From: Staphylococcus durrellii
GTDB lineage: Bacteria > Bacillota > Bacilli > Staphylococcales > Staphylococcaceae
Reading direction: 5' to 3'
Assembly (NCBI RefSeq): GCF_015594545.1
Contig: NZ_JADIIO010000001.1
Coordinates: 930,001-994,000, forward strand
Length of the DNA: 64,000 nucleotides
A program made the translations under genes and the position numbers. This document shows, one piece after another, positions 11,598-21,099 of the stretch (position 1 is the stretch's first letter; each line of letters begins with the position of its first letter). The notes under the pieces were generated by a model that saw only the letters and a program-made list of their open reading frames with translations, was not told where the DNA came from and did no database searches.

Positions 11598-14099
11598 TTG
11601 AATTTTAAAAATAATAAAGTAATAAATCAAATAAAGAGAAAATATAAATTTGTCAAAGAACCATTGGGCTCACTTAAAAAAAGTGCATACGTTAAGAAAA
11701 TAACAAAATATGCAAAATATTATAAGACAAATAAAGTAAATAGTAATTACGTTTTATATCAATCCCGGGACGGACAGAGTATGACAGATAGTCCTTATGC
11801 TGTCTTTTTACATTTATTAGAAAATGCTACCTATAAAAATTTGTACCACATTTGGGTTGTGGATACGGAAGATAAAAAGATGAAGTTTGGAAATGAATTT
11901 AGAAATTATTCAAATGTAAAATTTATTGTGAAGGAAAGTGATGAATATTTAAATTATTTAACAGAAAGTAAATACATTTTAAATAACTCAACTTTTCCTG
12001 CTTACTTCACAAAAAAAGCTGATCAAATATACATAAACACATGGCATGGGACTCCTTTAAAATTAATGGGCTTAGATGTAGAGGATAATTTATTGGGAAG
12101 TCAAAATATTATTAAAAATTTTTTGAGCTCAGACTTATTAATAAGTCCCAATAAACATACTACGGAAATTTTTAAAAGGGCATTTAAATTAGATGGATTA
12201 CTTAATGGGGAATTATTTGAGATAGGATATCCTAGAATCGATTTAACTATTAATTCTAATAAAGCGCAAATAATAGCAAAATTAAAAGATAATGATGTGT
12301 ATCTTGAGAATGAGAAAGTTGCACTATTTGCACCAACGTGGAGAGGTAATGATGTTCATAATGCAGAAGATGATATTGAAGAAATCTACCAATTATTACA
12401 AAAAATGCAAAATTCAACAAGTTATCAAATATTAATTAAAGTACATCCATTTACTTATAATAATGCAATAAAACATAATGAGTTAAGACCTTATTTGATA
12501 CCAGATACATTTGACACAAATGAGTTATTGAGTATAGTTGATTTGTTAATAACAGACTATTCTAGTATTTTCTTCGACTTTTTAGTCACAAATAAACCAA
12601 TAGTATTCTATGTGCCTGATTATGAAACATATGAAGATGATAGAGGATTTTATATAGAACCAAATCAATTACCAGGTCCCTCGATTTCTAATGAAGATGA
12701 TTTAATAACAACTATTAATAATATTGACCAAGAAGTAGATAAATATAAAAAGCAGTACGAACTATTTAAATCTACGTACACACCATACGAAAATGGGAAT
12801 GTCACTAAAGTTTTAGTAGATAAAATATTTAGTGATAAAAAATATCAAACTCTAAAAAATAAAGAAAATATACTGATGTTTCCTGGTGGTATGAAAAATA
12901 ATGGTATTACTACTGCTGCTATAAATTTATTACAAAATATTGATTATGATAAATACGATGTTACAATTTTTTTAAACAATACAAATGATAGAGAAATATT
13001 AACTAACTTAAAAGAAGTAAATGACAATGTAAGAATTCTTCTTCGTAAAGGTCCTTTATTGGCTACATTATCAGAAAAGTATAGGGATACATTTGTAAAA
13101 AACAGAGGACTTAACAGTTTCATTGAAAAATTGTTATATACAGATAGTTCCTACAAAAGGGAATCAAGAAAAATATTTGGAAATTCGCAATTTGATTACG
13201 TTATTGATTATAGTGGATATTCTATGTTCTGGCCAAAAATTTTATTAGGTACTGAAGCAAAAAGAAAAATCATTTACTTACACAGTGATATAAAAAGTGA
13301 TATGCAACGCACTGTAAGTGGTAGAAGACCTCACTATACAAATTTAAAGGGTGCTGTTTCTCTGTATCATAGGTTCGATAAATTAGTAAGTGTTTCGGAA
13401 GTTACTAAAGATATAAATATTAAAAATATTGGTTTCGCTGCTGATAAAAACAAATTTACTTCAGCAATGAATTTAATAAATTTTGATAAAATTAGTAATC
13501 TAGTAAATGATAATAGTGATTATTTCCAACAAAATGGAAAAGAGGTTCTAGGTTTCATTCAAAATAATACAATAAAAACAGCCGAGTTCAATGATGATAA
13601 TTATAACATCATGGCTATGGGTAGATTATCACCTGAAAAAGGTTTTGATATTTTAATTAAAGCTTTTGCTGATGTAGTAAAAGAATATCCCAATGCTAAA
13701 CTATATATATTAGGTGATGGGCCTTTAAAAGCGCTGCTTAATAACTTAATAAATAAACTGAATCTTGATGATAGTGTTTATTTAGTCGGTCAAAAATCTA
13801 ATCCATTCAATATCATGAAAAGATGTGATTTGTTTGTATTAACTTCTCACTATGAAGGGCAATCTATGGTTTTATTAGAGGCATTGACTTTAAACGTAAA
13901 TGTATTAGCTTCTGATATACCTGCAAATAGGTTTGTACTTAAATATGGTGATTACGGTATGTTAGCAGAAAATACTCCTGAAAATATCGGGGAGAGCATT
14001 TTAAGATTTATTAAGAATGAAATCCCTGATTATGAGACATTTGAAGCAAAAGAATATAACAAACAAGCTATTAACGAATTTTACGACTTATTTAAATAA
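11598..14099 (+). CDS. CDP-glycerol glycerophosphotransferase / GT4 glycosyltransferase fusion
   Basis: 833-residue cytoplasmic or membrane-associated enzyme with two catalytic halves. The N-terminal half (about 50-410) is a TagF/TarL-type glycerophosphotransferase with NTWHGTPLKLMG near 147-158, KVHPF near 281-285 and LITDYSSIFFDF near 317-328, the motifs that hold the catalytic histidines and bind CDP-glycerol. The C-terminal half (about 425-833) is a GT-B, GT4 glycosyltransferase with GRLSPEKGFDILIKAF near 675 and the donor-binding SHYEGQSMVLLEAL near 750. The likely job is building and glycosylating a poly-glycerolphosphate cell-wall polymer; the donor sugar is unknown. The start is TTG 11598 with GAAAGTGAGG upstream; no ATG fits. 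It is monocistronic, between the tRNA terminator and two hairpins. Codon use is very AT-rich. Confidence 0.85.
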   Translation: MNFKNNKVINQIKRKYKFVKEPLGSLKKSAYVKKITKYAKYYKTNKVNSNYVLYQSRDGQSMTDSPYAVFLHLLENATYKNLYHIWVVDTEDKKMKFGNEFRNYSNVKFIVKESDEYLNYLTESKYILNNSTFPAYFTKKADQIYINTWHGTPLKLMGLDVEDNLLGSQNIIKNFLSSDLLISPNKHTTEIFKRAFKLDGLLNGELFEIGYPRIDLTINSNKAQIIAKLKDNDVYLENEKVALFAPTWRGNDVHNAEDDIEEIYQLLQKMQNSTSYQILIKVHPFTYNNAIKHNELRPYLIPDTFDTNELLSIVDLLITDYSSIFFDFLVTNKPIVFYVPDYETYEDDRGFYIEPNQLPGPSISNEDDLITTINNIDQEVDKYKKQYELFKSTYTPYENGNVTKVLVDKIFSDKKYQTLKNKENILMFPGGMKNNGITTAAINLLQNIDYDKYDVTIFLNNTNDREILTNLKEVNDNVRILLRKGPLLATLSEKYRDTFVKNRGLNSFIEKLLYTDSSYKRESRKIFGNSQFDYVIDYSGYSMFWPKILLGTEAKRKIIYLHSDIKSDMQRTVSGRRPHYTNLKGAVSLYHRFDKLVSVSEVTKDINIKNIGFAADKNKFTSAMNLINFDKISNLVNDNSDYFQQNGKEVLGFIQNNTIKTAEFNDDNYNIMAMGRLSPEKGFDILIKAFADVVKEYPNAKLYILGDGPLKALLNNLINKLNLDDSVYLVGQKSNPFNIMKRCDLFVLTSHYEGQSMVLLEALTLNVNVLASDIPANRFVLKYGDYGMLAENTPENIGESILRFIKNEIPDYETFEAKEYNKQAINEFYDLFK

Positions 14100-14252
14100 G
14101 GCTATCTGTGCAAAGTAACCGAGTGTATTATAAAATGTGACTTTAAAAATGATATATAAAATTATTAAGTTGAGAATCATAATTTGAAACCTTGTATGCA
14201 TAAAATCTACATCAATTATATATTTGGAAAATCGGTATTAAACTGTTACTTT

Positions 14253-14277
14253 AAAACCTCTTTTATATGAGGTTTTA
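14253..14277 (+). terminator. Hairpin after the glycosyltransferase fusion
   Basis: AAAACCTC (14253-14260) pairs with GAGGTTTT (14270-14277) across TTTTATAT. First of two back-to-back hairpins. Confidence 0.6.
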
Positions 14278-14289
14278 ATATTTAAATAC

Positions 14290-14319
14290 AAAAAGCCTCT
14301 ATATAAGAGGCTTTTTTGT
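14290..14319. terminator. Bidirectional terminator
   Basis: AAAAGCCTCT/AGAGGCTTTTTT hairpin with A- and T-tracts on both sides, between convergent genes. Confidence 0.85.
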
Positions 14320-14342
14320 ATTTGAAGTTATTTTATAACTAG

Positions 14343-15224
14343 TTAATTTGTAGTAGAAACTTTAGTTCTATTTCTTAAAGCTGTAGTTAAGACTAATGAT
14401 ATCCAAGTAATAACGACGATAATTTTGACAGTAATTATTGCACTCGCATTATTTGTAAAAATAGATGTTAAAGAACTAATATTTGTATAAATTATTAGCC
14501 CGCCGACACCTATTGCAAGAATGTTTATAGGTAATAATTTAACTAACCAAGCAGATATTGGTGCTGCTATAACGCCACCAATTGCTAATACAATTACTAA
14601 AAGCCAATTTATTGAAGCCCAATTTAGAAATATTAAAAAACCAAGTGATGATGATAGAGTAACAAAAAATTCACTTGCCGAAACTGTACCTATTACATAG
14701 CGCGGTTCAATTTTTTTACTTGAAAGAAGTAGCGGGGTATTAACAGGTCCCCAGCCTCCACCGCCGATGGAATCAAGAAACCCTGCTACTGCGGCTTGTG
14801 GTAATAGCACAAAATTAGATATTTTCTTAAATCCTGAGTCATTTCCTTGTTTTTTAGTACTTTTAAATAAAAATTGATAAATTATGTAGACACCAAGTAA
14901 TAATAAGAATGTAGAGATTATTGGTTTAATGAAATCACTATTAACATTACTTAAAAACATTGAACCTATAAAGGCTGTTATAGATCCTGGTATTGCTAAT
15001 TTTATAATAGAAGGCTTGTGCACATTTTTAAATTTCAAATGGGATGTACCCGCAGCAGCTGTTGTTAGTATTTCTGAAAAATGAACAGTAGCAGATGCAA
15101 TTGCTGGAGTAATTCCAAATGTTAGTAGTATGGATGAGGCTGAAGCACCATACCCCATACCTAATGAACCATCAACCAATTCAGCTAGAAAACCGGCTAG
15201 GGCAAATATAATAATTTTTTGCAT
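14343..15224 (-). CDS. TauE/SafE family sulfite or organosulfonate exporter
   Basis: Integral membrane transporter of the TauE/SafE (TSUP) family, which moves sulfite, sulfonates or related anions. I chose ATG 15224 (MQKIIIFALAGFLAELVDGS) because AAAGGAGTG lies at the right distance; an upstream in-frame start at 15257 lacks a site. The protein has 293 residues and about eight hydrophobic segments arranged as two repeats, each starting with a glycine-rich helix (AELVDGSLGMGYG; AGFLDSIGGGGWGPVNTP), as in this family. The substrate is unknown. The leader contains a terminator-like hairpin (see 15296-15335). Confidence 0.85.
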   Translation of the reverse strand: MQKIIIFALAGFLAELVDGSLGMGYGASASSILLTFGITPAIASATVHFSEILTTAAAGTSHLKFKNVHKPSIIKLAIPGSITAFIGSMFLSNVNSDFIKPIISTFLLLLGVYIIYQFLFKSTKKQGNDSGFKKISNFVLLPQAAVAGFLDSIGGGGWGPVNTPLLLSSKKIEPRYVIGTVSASEFFVTLSSSLGFLIFLNWASINWLLVIVLAIGGVIAAPISAWLVKLLPINILAIGVGGLIIYTNISSLTSIFTNNASAIITVKIIVVITWISLVLTTALRNRTKVSTTN

Positions 15225-15295
15225 AAAAACACTCCTTTTGAGTAAAATAAATAACACGTATTAATATCCCTATCAGAATACTAAGGATTTATTTT

Positions 15296-15335
15296 AAAAA
15301 AATTGAACTCATAACTTGTAATGATAGGTGAGTTC
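15296..15335 (-). promoter_or_regulatory. Terminator-like hairpin in the tauE leader (possible attenuator)
   Basis: On the minus strand GAACTCA (15335-15329) pairs with TGAGTTC (15311-15305) and is followed by AATTTTTTT. It lies between a predicted promoter (15409-15381) and the ATG at 15224. It could be an attenuator or the end of an unrelated minus-strand transcript. Confidence 0.5.
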
Positions 15336-15380
15336 TTATAATGATTAAAGTTTTTGAATTTTCTAAATTTATATTCAATT

Positions 15381-15409
15381 ATATTACAGTTAATATTATT
15401 TAATGTCAA
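15381..15409 (-). promoter_or_regulatory. Promoter of the TauE-family gene
   Basis: Minus-strand TTGACA (15409-15404) and TAATAT (15386-15381), spacer 17. Confidence 0.5.
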
Positions 15410-16129
15410 CAGGACGTTTAAGATTTTATTTTCAGCTAATTTGAATAATAGTATTAAGATACGTTTAATTTATTATGTTATTAGATGATATAATACTCAA
15501 ATTAGTTCAAAAATAAAGTTTTTTACTAGTATAAAGACGTTACTATTTTTCCAAGTGTTTTGTTTAATTTAAAACGATAGAAAAATTACTATTTAAAAAG
15601 CAAATAAATAGTAAAGTCATTGCAGACAATGTTGGCGATAGCACTAAATTTGAATACAAGCGTATAAAGGAAAGCTAAATTCAGTAATAGTAACAGTATA
15701 GTAAAACAAGTGAAGGTGTAAATGCATTGAATGCCTTTACTCTCAAAGATTGGCTGAGACGTTATCACTACATTTAGAAAATTGAACAATAATAAGCAAA
15801 GCTCACATTAAATTATTTAGTTGGATGCTAGTGAACCATGACAATATCAACTAGTTATCGTAAAAATTTTAGTAGTGACGCCTACTTCACAACAGCATTT
15901 AGATAAACTTGCAAAAGAAAGTTAGGATAAATATTATTTAAGCTTCCAATAATAAAGATTGCAGCTTCTAAATTCTCTGAAACCAGATACCTTGCTCACG
16001 ATACAGTCAAAGGTTATTTTTCTATAATTTTCACTCCTCATTGATTAATATATTGACTGATAGGTTAGAAAATGGTACCTTAAACTTTATTAAATAACTC
16101 GGAATAGTAAGGATTTAGGGGGAATAAAG
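15410..16129. other. Gene-poor stretch with possible gene debris
   Basis: No convincing intact gene. One plus-strand stretch near 15845-15925 reads VIVKILVVTPTSQQHLDKLAKES and then a stop. That looks like the N-terminus of a Rossmann-type protein (D-2-hydroxyacid dehydrogenase-like) that has decayed. The rest is AT-rich with frequent stops in all frames. The upstream region of the next gene is included. Confidence 0.3.
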
Positions 16130-17425
16130 TTGAAAAGAATGAAGTTAGGATTTTTCATGGCTGGTTATGGTCATCACGTGGCAAGTTGGAGACATCCAGA
16201 TGTAGCTAAAAAAGGCACAATGGACTTAGAAAATATTATCGAAAATGTTAAGACAGCAGAACGCGCAAATTTTGACTTTGTTTTTATTTCTGACGCGTTA
16301 TTCGTTGATAAAAAAACGCATCCGGATTTAATGACCCGATATGAACCTATTAATTTAATGTCGGTAATTTCAAGAGAAACAAAAGATATTGGTCTTATTG
16401 TTACTGCTTCTACGACTTTCTCTCAACCATTTACATTGGCTCGTGATTTTTCAACTTTAGATCATATTAGTAATGGGAGAGCTGGATGGAATATAGTAAC
16501 ATCTGGGGTAAATGATACTGCTCAAAACTTTAATGGCACCCAAAATATGGAGCATGATTTACGTTATGATCAAGCTGCCGAATTTGTTAATGTAACTCAT
16601 AAATTATGGCATTCGTGGGATAATGTAACATTTACTAGAAATCAAAGTAATGGACAGTTTATTAGTGATGAAGAACCAGAGGCAATAAATCATAATGGTC
16701 ATTTTTTCCAAGTCAAAGGACCATTAAACATAGAACGTTCTCCTCAAGGTCATCCATTAATGATTCAAGCTGGATCTTCTAAAAAAGGAATAGAATTTGC
16801 GTCAAAAATAGCTGAAGTTATTTTTACAGCGCAAACTGATTTAGAGGCGGCAGTGAAATATGCCGATGATGTTAGAGAAAAAGTACATCATGAGAGAGGT
16901 AATGATCAAGAGGTAGTTATTATGCCTGGTATTTTTCCAGTAATTGGTAATACTGAAGCTGAGGCTTTAGCAAATTATGAATCGTTGCAGAATTTAATAT
17001 TACCAGAAGTTGGTTTGAAATTATTATCTTCTTATTTAGGAGATATTGATCTTAGTGGATATGATTTAAATATACCATTTGAACAAATTAATCTAGACTC
17101 TGGAAATGGTATCCAAAGTCGTATTGAAATTATACAAGAGCATGCTAAAAAACATAGCTTAACACTAGATGATGTTATGAAATCGGTGGCTGGTGCTAGA
17201 GGTCACCACATTATCGTTGGTACGCCAGAGAAAATTGCAGATAATATGGAAGAATGGTTTGCTAGAGGGGCAGCGGATGGGTTTAATGTTATGCCACCAT
17301 TAATACCAACTCAATTTAATTTATTTGTTGAAAAAGTAGTACCCATTTTACAAGAAAGGGGTCTAGTTCAAAAGTCATATCATACAGGAACTTTACGTGA
17401 AAAGTTAGGTTTGAAAGCACAGTAA
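16130..17425 (+). CDS. FMN-dependent monooxygenase of the NtaA/SnaA/DszA luciferase-like family
   Basis: Bacterial-luciferase-fold flavin monooxygenase that uses FMNH2 from a partner reductase to oxidise small molecules such as aminopolycarboxylates or sulfur heterocycles; the real substrate is unknown. The protein has 431 residues. Family marks include the N-terminal LGFFMAGYGHHVASWRHP, the ISDALFVD segment, the ARDFSTLDHISNGRAGWNIVTS block that lines the flavin site, and MIQAGSSKKGIEFA. I chose TTG 16130 as start because AGGGGG lies seven bases upstream; ATG 16139 is the alternative. It stands alone, with no flavin reductase beside it, and precedes a nitrilase/permease pair across a large palindrome. 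Confidence 0.85.
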   Translation: MKRMKLGFFMAGYGHHVASWRHPDVAKKGTMDLENIIENVKTAERANFDFVFISDALFVDKKTHPDLMTRYEPINLMSVISRETKDIGLIVTASTTFSQPFTLARDFSTLDHISNGRAGWNIVTSGVNDTAQNFNGTQNMEHDLRYDQAAEFVNVTHKLWHSWDNVTFTRNQSNGQFISDEEPEAINHNGHFFQVKGPLNIERSPQGHPLMIQAGSSKKGIEFASKIAEVIFTAQTDLEAAVKYADDVREKVHHERGNDQEVVIMPGIFPVIGNTEAEALANYESLQNLILPEVGLKLLSSYLGDIDLSGYDLNIPFEQINLDSGNGIQSRIEIIQEHAKKHSLTLDDVMKSVAGARGHHIIVGTPEKIADNMEEWFARGAADGFNVMPPLIPTQFNLFVEKVVPILQERGLVQKSYHTGTLREKLGLKAQ

Positions 17426-17491
17426 TAAGTTGTGTAAAAAAATAATACTTAGGACTGGTGCCTTAATTTTTGGGAAACTGGTTCTTTTTAT

Positions 17492-17600
17492 ACTACCAAT
17501 AATTATAGTAAAATTCAGACAATTAAAAATTTAGTAATTAAAGCATTTCATTAATCACTAAATTAATTGTAAGTAGATGATTGTACTAATTATTGGTAGT
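17492..17600. repeat. Large nested palindrome upstream of the nitrilase-family gene
   Basis: Outer 14-bp perfect arms ACTACCAATAATTA (17492-17505) and TAATTATTGGTAGT (17587-17600) enclose an inner stem: CAATTA plus ATTTAGT plus ATTAA on the left, TTAAT plus ACTAAAT plus TAATTG on the right (17520-17540 with 17551-17569). A TTTTATTTTTA tract follows. It ends about 15 bases before the ribosome site of the next gene, so it may be a structured leader, a terminator, or a MITE-like insertion. Confidence 0.6.
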
Positions 17601-17629
17601 TTTATTTTTACACAAAGGGGAGAAATATC

Positions 17630-18427
17630 ATGAAAATAACGTTAGCACAAACACAGCCTGACGTTGGGGATTTAACTACAAATGTTAAGAATATTTGTAA
17701 ATTATTAACAGATGCGAGTAATAATGATAGTAAGATTATACTATTCCCAGAATTATCATTATCAGGATATGTCACTGATCAACAAACATTAGAAAATACT
17801 GCAATTACAGTTGATGATGATTTAATTTTAAAAATTAAGCAAAGCTGTAATAAAAATAATATAGATACCGTTATCTCGTTTCCTGAAAAAAACGGTCAAT
17901 CATTTTATATTAGTTCGTTATACATAAATCATAATGGTGAAGTTTTAGCAAAATATCGAAAAACACATTTATTTGCGGAAGAACAAAATCTATTTAGTAA
18001 AGGTGAAGAGTACCCAATTTTTAATACTCAATTCGGTTATCTAGGTATGATGATTTGTTATGATTTAGAATTTCCAGAAGTTGCACGTTTATTAAAACTT
18101 CAAGGGGCGGAAATGATTTTAATCTGTACAGCAAATATGCAACCATATGAACATCATCAGGATGTCTATTTAATGAGTAGAGCGCTCGAAAATGAATTGC
18201 CGGTAGCGATAGCTAACCAAGTAGGTATTAATAAACAACATAACTTCTTTGGCCACAGTGCAGTCGTTGACCATAACGGTAAGTTTTTATTAAAACTTGA
18301 TAGTTCAACGCAATTACAACATGTCGATGTTAATTTAAATATTGAAAGAAATGCAGATTTGAATTACGTAAATAATTTAAATACTAATATATTTGAACAG
18401 CTCTCTCTAGCGAAGGAGCGTGTGTAA
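17630..18427 (+). CDS. Carbon-nitrogen hydrolase (nitrilase superfamily amidase)
   Basis: Cytoplasmic amidohydrolase of 265 residues with the Glu-Lys-Cys triad in order: E in LFPELSLSGYV, K in YRKTHLF, and C in MICYDLEFPE. Such enzymes hydrolyse the amide bond of small amides, omega-amides or carbamoyl compounds. AAAGGGGAG precedes the ATG. The stop lies two bases before the ATG of an APC permease, so the pair is probably an uptake-and-deamidation operon for a nitrogen compound. The large palindrome in front may regulate it. Confidence 0.88.
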   Translation: MKITLAQTQPDVGDLTTNVKNICKLLTDASNNDSKIILFPELSLSGYVTDQQTLENTAITVDDDLILKIKQSCNKNNIDTVISFPEKNGQSFYISSLYINHNGEVLAKYRKTHLFAEEQNLFSKGEEYPIFNTQFGYLGMMICYDLEFPEVARLLKLQGAEMILICTANMQPYEHHQDVYLMSRALENELPVAIANQVGINKQHNFFGHSAVVDHNGKFLLKLDSSTQLQHVDVNLNIERNADLNYVNNLNTNIFEQLSLAKERV

Positions 18428-18428
18428 T

Positions 18429-19754
18429 ATGGAACAAGGTAAATTACAACAGTCTCTATCACTTTATCAAGTTATTATGTTCGGTTTAGCTTATATGGCA
18501 CCAATGATTGTATTTGGAACATATGGCACTTTATTCGAAACAACTAATGGTTTTGTACCATATGCATATTTTTTTGCAACTATAGCTATGTTATTTACTG
18601 CATTTAGTTATGGGCAAATGGCAAAAGCATTTCCATCAGCAGGCTCCGCATATACATTCGTTTCCAAAAGTATGAATCATTCGTTAGGTTTTATGATTGG
18701 TTGGACAATTTTGCTTGACTATTTATTTTTACCTTTAGTTATTTGGCTAATTGGCGCCGAATATTTAAGCACTGCATTCCCATTAGTACCTAGCTGGTGT
18801 TGGATTGTCATATTTATTATCGTGACTACATTAATAAACATTATAGGTATTAATACAACGACTACTATGAACTTACTTATTATGGTGTTTCAAGTATTAG
18901 TTATTATTATTTTTATTATCTTATGTGTTTATAGCGTATTACACGGTATGGGTGAAGGACATCTAGTGAGTAAAAATGTCTTTGTCTTGCCACAAAGTCA
19001 TATCACACCTGTCTTAGCCGGCGCCTCGATCGCATGCTATTCCTTCTTAGGATTCGACGCAGTGACGACGTTGGCTGAAGAAACAAAAAACCCTGAGAAA
19101 ACGATTCCACGTGCAATTATGTTAATTACTTTAATCGGTGGATTTTTATTTATTGTAGTGGCCTATATACTATCAATTACGATACCTAATTTCGATGCAA
19201 TACAAAACACTGAATCGGCAGCTTTTGAAATTGCGAAAATAGTTGGTGGTAACTTCTTATCAGCGCTATTCTTAAGTGGCTTAATTTTAGCTCAATTTGC
19301 TTCTGGACTATCTGCTCAAACGAGTGGAGCTAGACTATTGTACGCAATGGGAAGAGATGGCGTTTTAAACAAGAAGATTTTTGGGTTTGTTGGTAAAAGA
19401 AGTCAAACACCATTATTTAATTTAATGTTTATTGGGGTAGTTGGACTTATCGGTATTTTAATGAGTATAAGCACATCTACTTCATTTATTAATTTTGGTG
19501 CATTTATTTCATTTACGTTTGTTAACTTAGCAGTTATCGCACATTATTTCATAAAGTTAAAACAACGTAACGGCGTTAAATTGATACCATATTTAATTAT
19601 TCCATTCATCGGTGTCGTTTTAGATATTAGTTTATTTGTTAGTTTAGATAAACACGCGTTAATTCTTGGTTCATTATGGACTTGTGTCGGTTTTGTTTAT
19701 TTATTGTATATCACAAAATGTTTCTCTAAAGCTCCACCAAATCTTTCTTTTTAA
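18429..19754 (+). CDS. APC-family amino acid permease
   Basis: Integral membrane amino-acid/polyamine/organocation transporter, 441 residues, with about 12 hydrophobic segments. ATG 18429 (MEQGKLQQSLSLYQVIMFGL) is chosen over GTG 18420, since AAGGAG at 18413-18418 suits it and its N-terminus is typical. Family marks are the helix-1 segment MAPMIVFGTYG, SYGQMAKAFPSAGSAYTF, and CYSFLGFDAVTTLAEETKNP. Coupling with the amidohydrolase upstream suggests the permease imports its substrate; specificity is unknown. Confidence 0.88.
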   Translation: MEQGKLQQSLSLYQVIMFGLAYMAPMIVFGTYGTLFETTNGFVPYAYFFATIAMLFTAFSYGQMAKAFPSAGSAYTFVSKSMNHSLGFMIGWTILLDYLFLPLVIWLIGAEYLSTAFPLVPSWCWIVIFIIVTTLINIIGINTTTTMNLLIMVFQVLVIIIFIILCVYSVLHGMGEGHLVSKNVFVLPQSHITPVLAGASIACYSFLGFDAVTTLAEETKNPEKTIPRAIMLITLIGGFLFIVVAYILSITIPNFDAIQNTESAAFEIAKIVGGNFLSALFLSGLILAQFASGLSAQTSGARLLYAMGRDGVLNKKIFGFVGKRSQTPLFNLMFIGVVGLIGILMSISTSTSFINFGAFISFTFVNLAVIAHYFIKLKQRNGVKLIPYLIIPFIGVVLDISLFVSLDKHALILGSLWTCVGFVYLLYITKCFSKAPPNLSF

Positions 19755-19759
19755 TTTAG

Positions 19760-19799
19760 TAAAGAGCTCAAAGCATTTGAAGATGCCTTTGGGCTTTTT
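19760..19799 (+). terminator. Terminator after the permease
   Basis: AGCTCAAAGCAT pairs with ATGCCTTTGGGCT (one bulge, one wobble) and is followed by six T residues. Confidence 0.8.
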
Positions 19800-19899
19800 T
19801 GTACAAAAGACCTTTTAATAACCTAAACAATTCAATATTGTAGTTTAACAAGTTATATAATATTATTAGTTTTAAGTTACATAAAGAGGAGATAAACTT

Positions 19900-20958
19900 A
19901 TGAGTAAAGTAAATATTGCGCCAAAGCAATTTTTTATGAATATTTTAAATGCGGTAGGTGCAGGTGTAGTTATAGCATTACTTCCAAACGCCTTATTAGG
20001 TGAATTATTAAAGTTCTTTAAAGAAGGTAACGACCTATTACAAACAACTTATGAAATTGTCGTAGTTATACAATCGTTTATGGCATTCATTATTGGTGTA
20101 TTAGCTGCCCATCAATTTAAATTTAGCGGTGCAGGTGCAACGATAGTGGGTGTTTCTGCCATGATTGGTAGTGGTGCAATAAAACTTTCAGGAGATGGCA
20201 TATCTTTAAATGGTATTGGAGATATTATTAATATAATTATTGTGGTAATTATAGCGTGTTTTTTATATTTAATATTGCAAAATAAATTAGGTTCATTAGA
20301 AATGATCATTTTACCAGTGTTAATTCCAGTTGTCAGTGGTATCTTAGGTTTATATACATTGCCTTATGTGTCAAAAATTACTAAGGGGATTGGTCATATT
20401 GTTAATACCTTTACAGACTTCAATCCAATGTTAATGTCGGTACTCATTTGTGTTACTTATGCATTATTAATGGTAACGCCAATTTCACTCGTGGCAATTG
20501 CTACAGCTATTGGTTTGAGTGGTCTTGGTAGTGGCGCAGCGAATATGGGTATCGTTGCTGCTTGTGTCACTTTTTTATTTGGTTCAATAAGAGTCAATTC
20601 TGTTGGTGTAAATTTAGTGTTAATCATAGGTGCTGCCAAAATGATGATTCCAGTATATTTAAAAAATTTAATCATTGCCGTTCCATTAACAATAAATGGT
20701 GTTATATGTGGTTTGGTTGCATATTTTATAAATATACAAGGCACACCAATGTCGGCCGGGTTTGGTTATACTGGTCTTGTAGGGCCTATCAACGCTTTCA
20801 ATAGAATGTCTGGAGACGCTACTACGAACATTATATTGTTAGTTTTTGGTTACTTCATTATTCCATTTGTTGCAGGTTTCTTTGTCAATGAATTATGCAA
20901 AAGATTTATTAGTCGATACAGCGATGAAATGTATAAATTTGAAATACCAGAACAATAA
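19900..20958 (+). CDS. PTS transporter subunit IIC (PTS_EIIC_2-like), orphan
   Basis: 352-residue membrane protein with about ten hydrophobic segments. It resembles the single-domain EIIC proteins of staphylococci in the PTS_EIIC_2 family (recognition by overall pattern). Characteristic stretches are NAVGAGVVIALLPNALLGELL and the conserved loop GFGYTGLVGPINAFNRM. AGAGGAG lies before the ATG. No EIIA or EIIB gene is nearby, so it either borrows cytosolic PTS components or works as a carrier; the sugar is unknown. It is monocistronic and ends in a very strong terminator. Confidence 0.75.
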   Translation: MSKVNIAPKQFFMNILNAVGAGVVIALLPNALLGELLKFFKEGNDLLQTTYEIVVVIQSFMAFIIGVLAAHQFKFSGAGATIVGVSAMIGSGAIKLSGDGISLNGIGDIINIIIVVIIACFLYLILQNKLGSLEMIILPVLIPVVSGILGLYTLPYVSKITKGIGHIVNTFTDFNPMLMSVLICVTYALLMVTPISLVAIATAIGLSGLGSGAANMGIVAACVTFLFGSIRVNSVGVNLVLIIGAAKMMIPVYLKNLIIAVPLTINGVICGLVAYFINIQGTPMSAGFGYTGLVGPINAFNRMSGDATTNIILLVFGYFIIPFVAGFFVNELCKRFISRYSDEMYKFEIPEQ

Positions 20959-20999
20959 AAGACTAGGCAGGTTATAGCTATAACCTGCCTAGTCTTTTA
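20957..20999. terminator. Very strong terminator after the EIIC gene
   Basis: Near-perfect palindrome AAAAGACTAGGCAGGTTATA / TATAACCTGCCTAGTCTTTT with a two-base centre. Confidence 0.92.
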
Positions 21000-21099
21000 T
21001 AAAACCTATGACATGTTAAACAAGATACTTAAAATGTTATTGAATATATTTGCGTTATTATGTATAATAATAAAATAATTGAGAAAGGGGTCTTTACTT

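Noticed and set aside
15589..15789. 66-codon minus-strand frame
   Set aside because: No ribosome site, atypical composition, no family resemblance; probably chance in AT-rich DNA.
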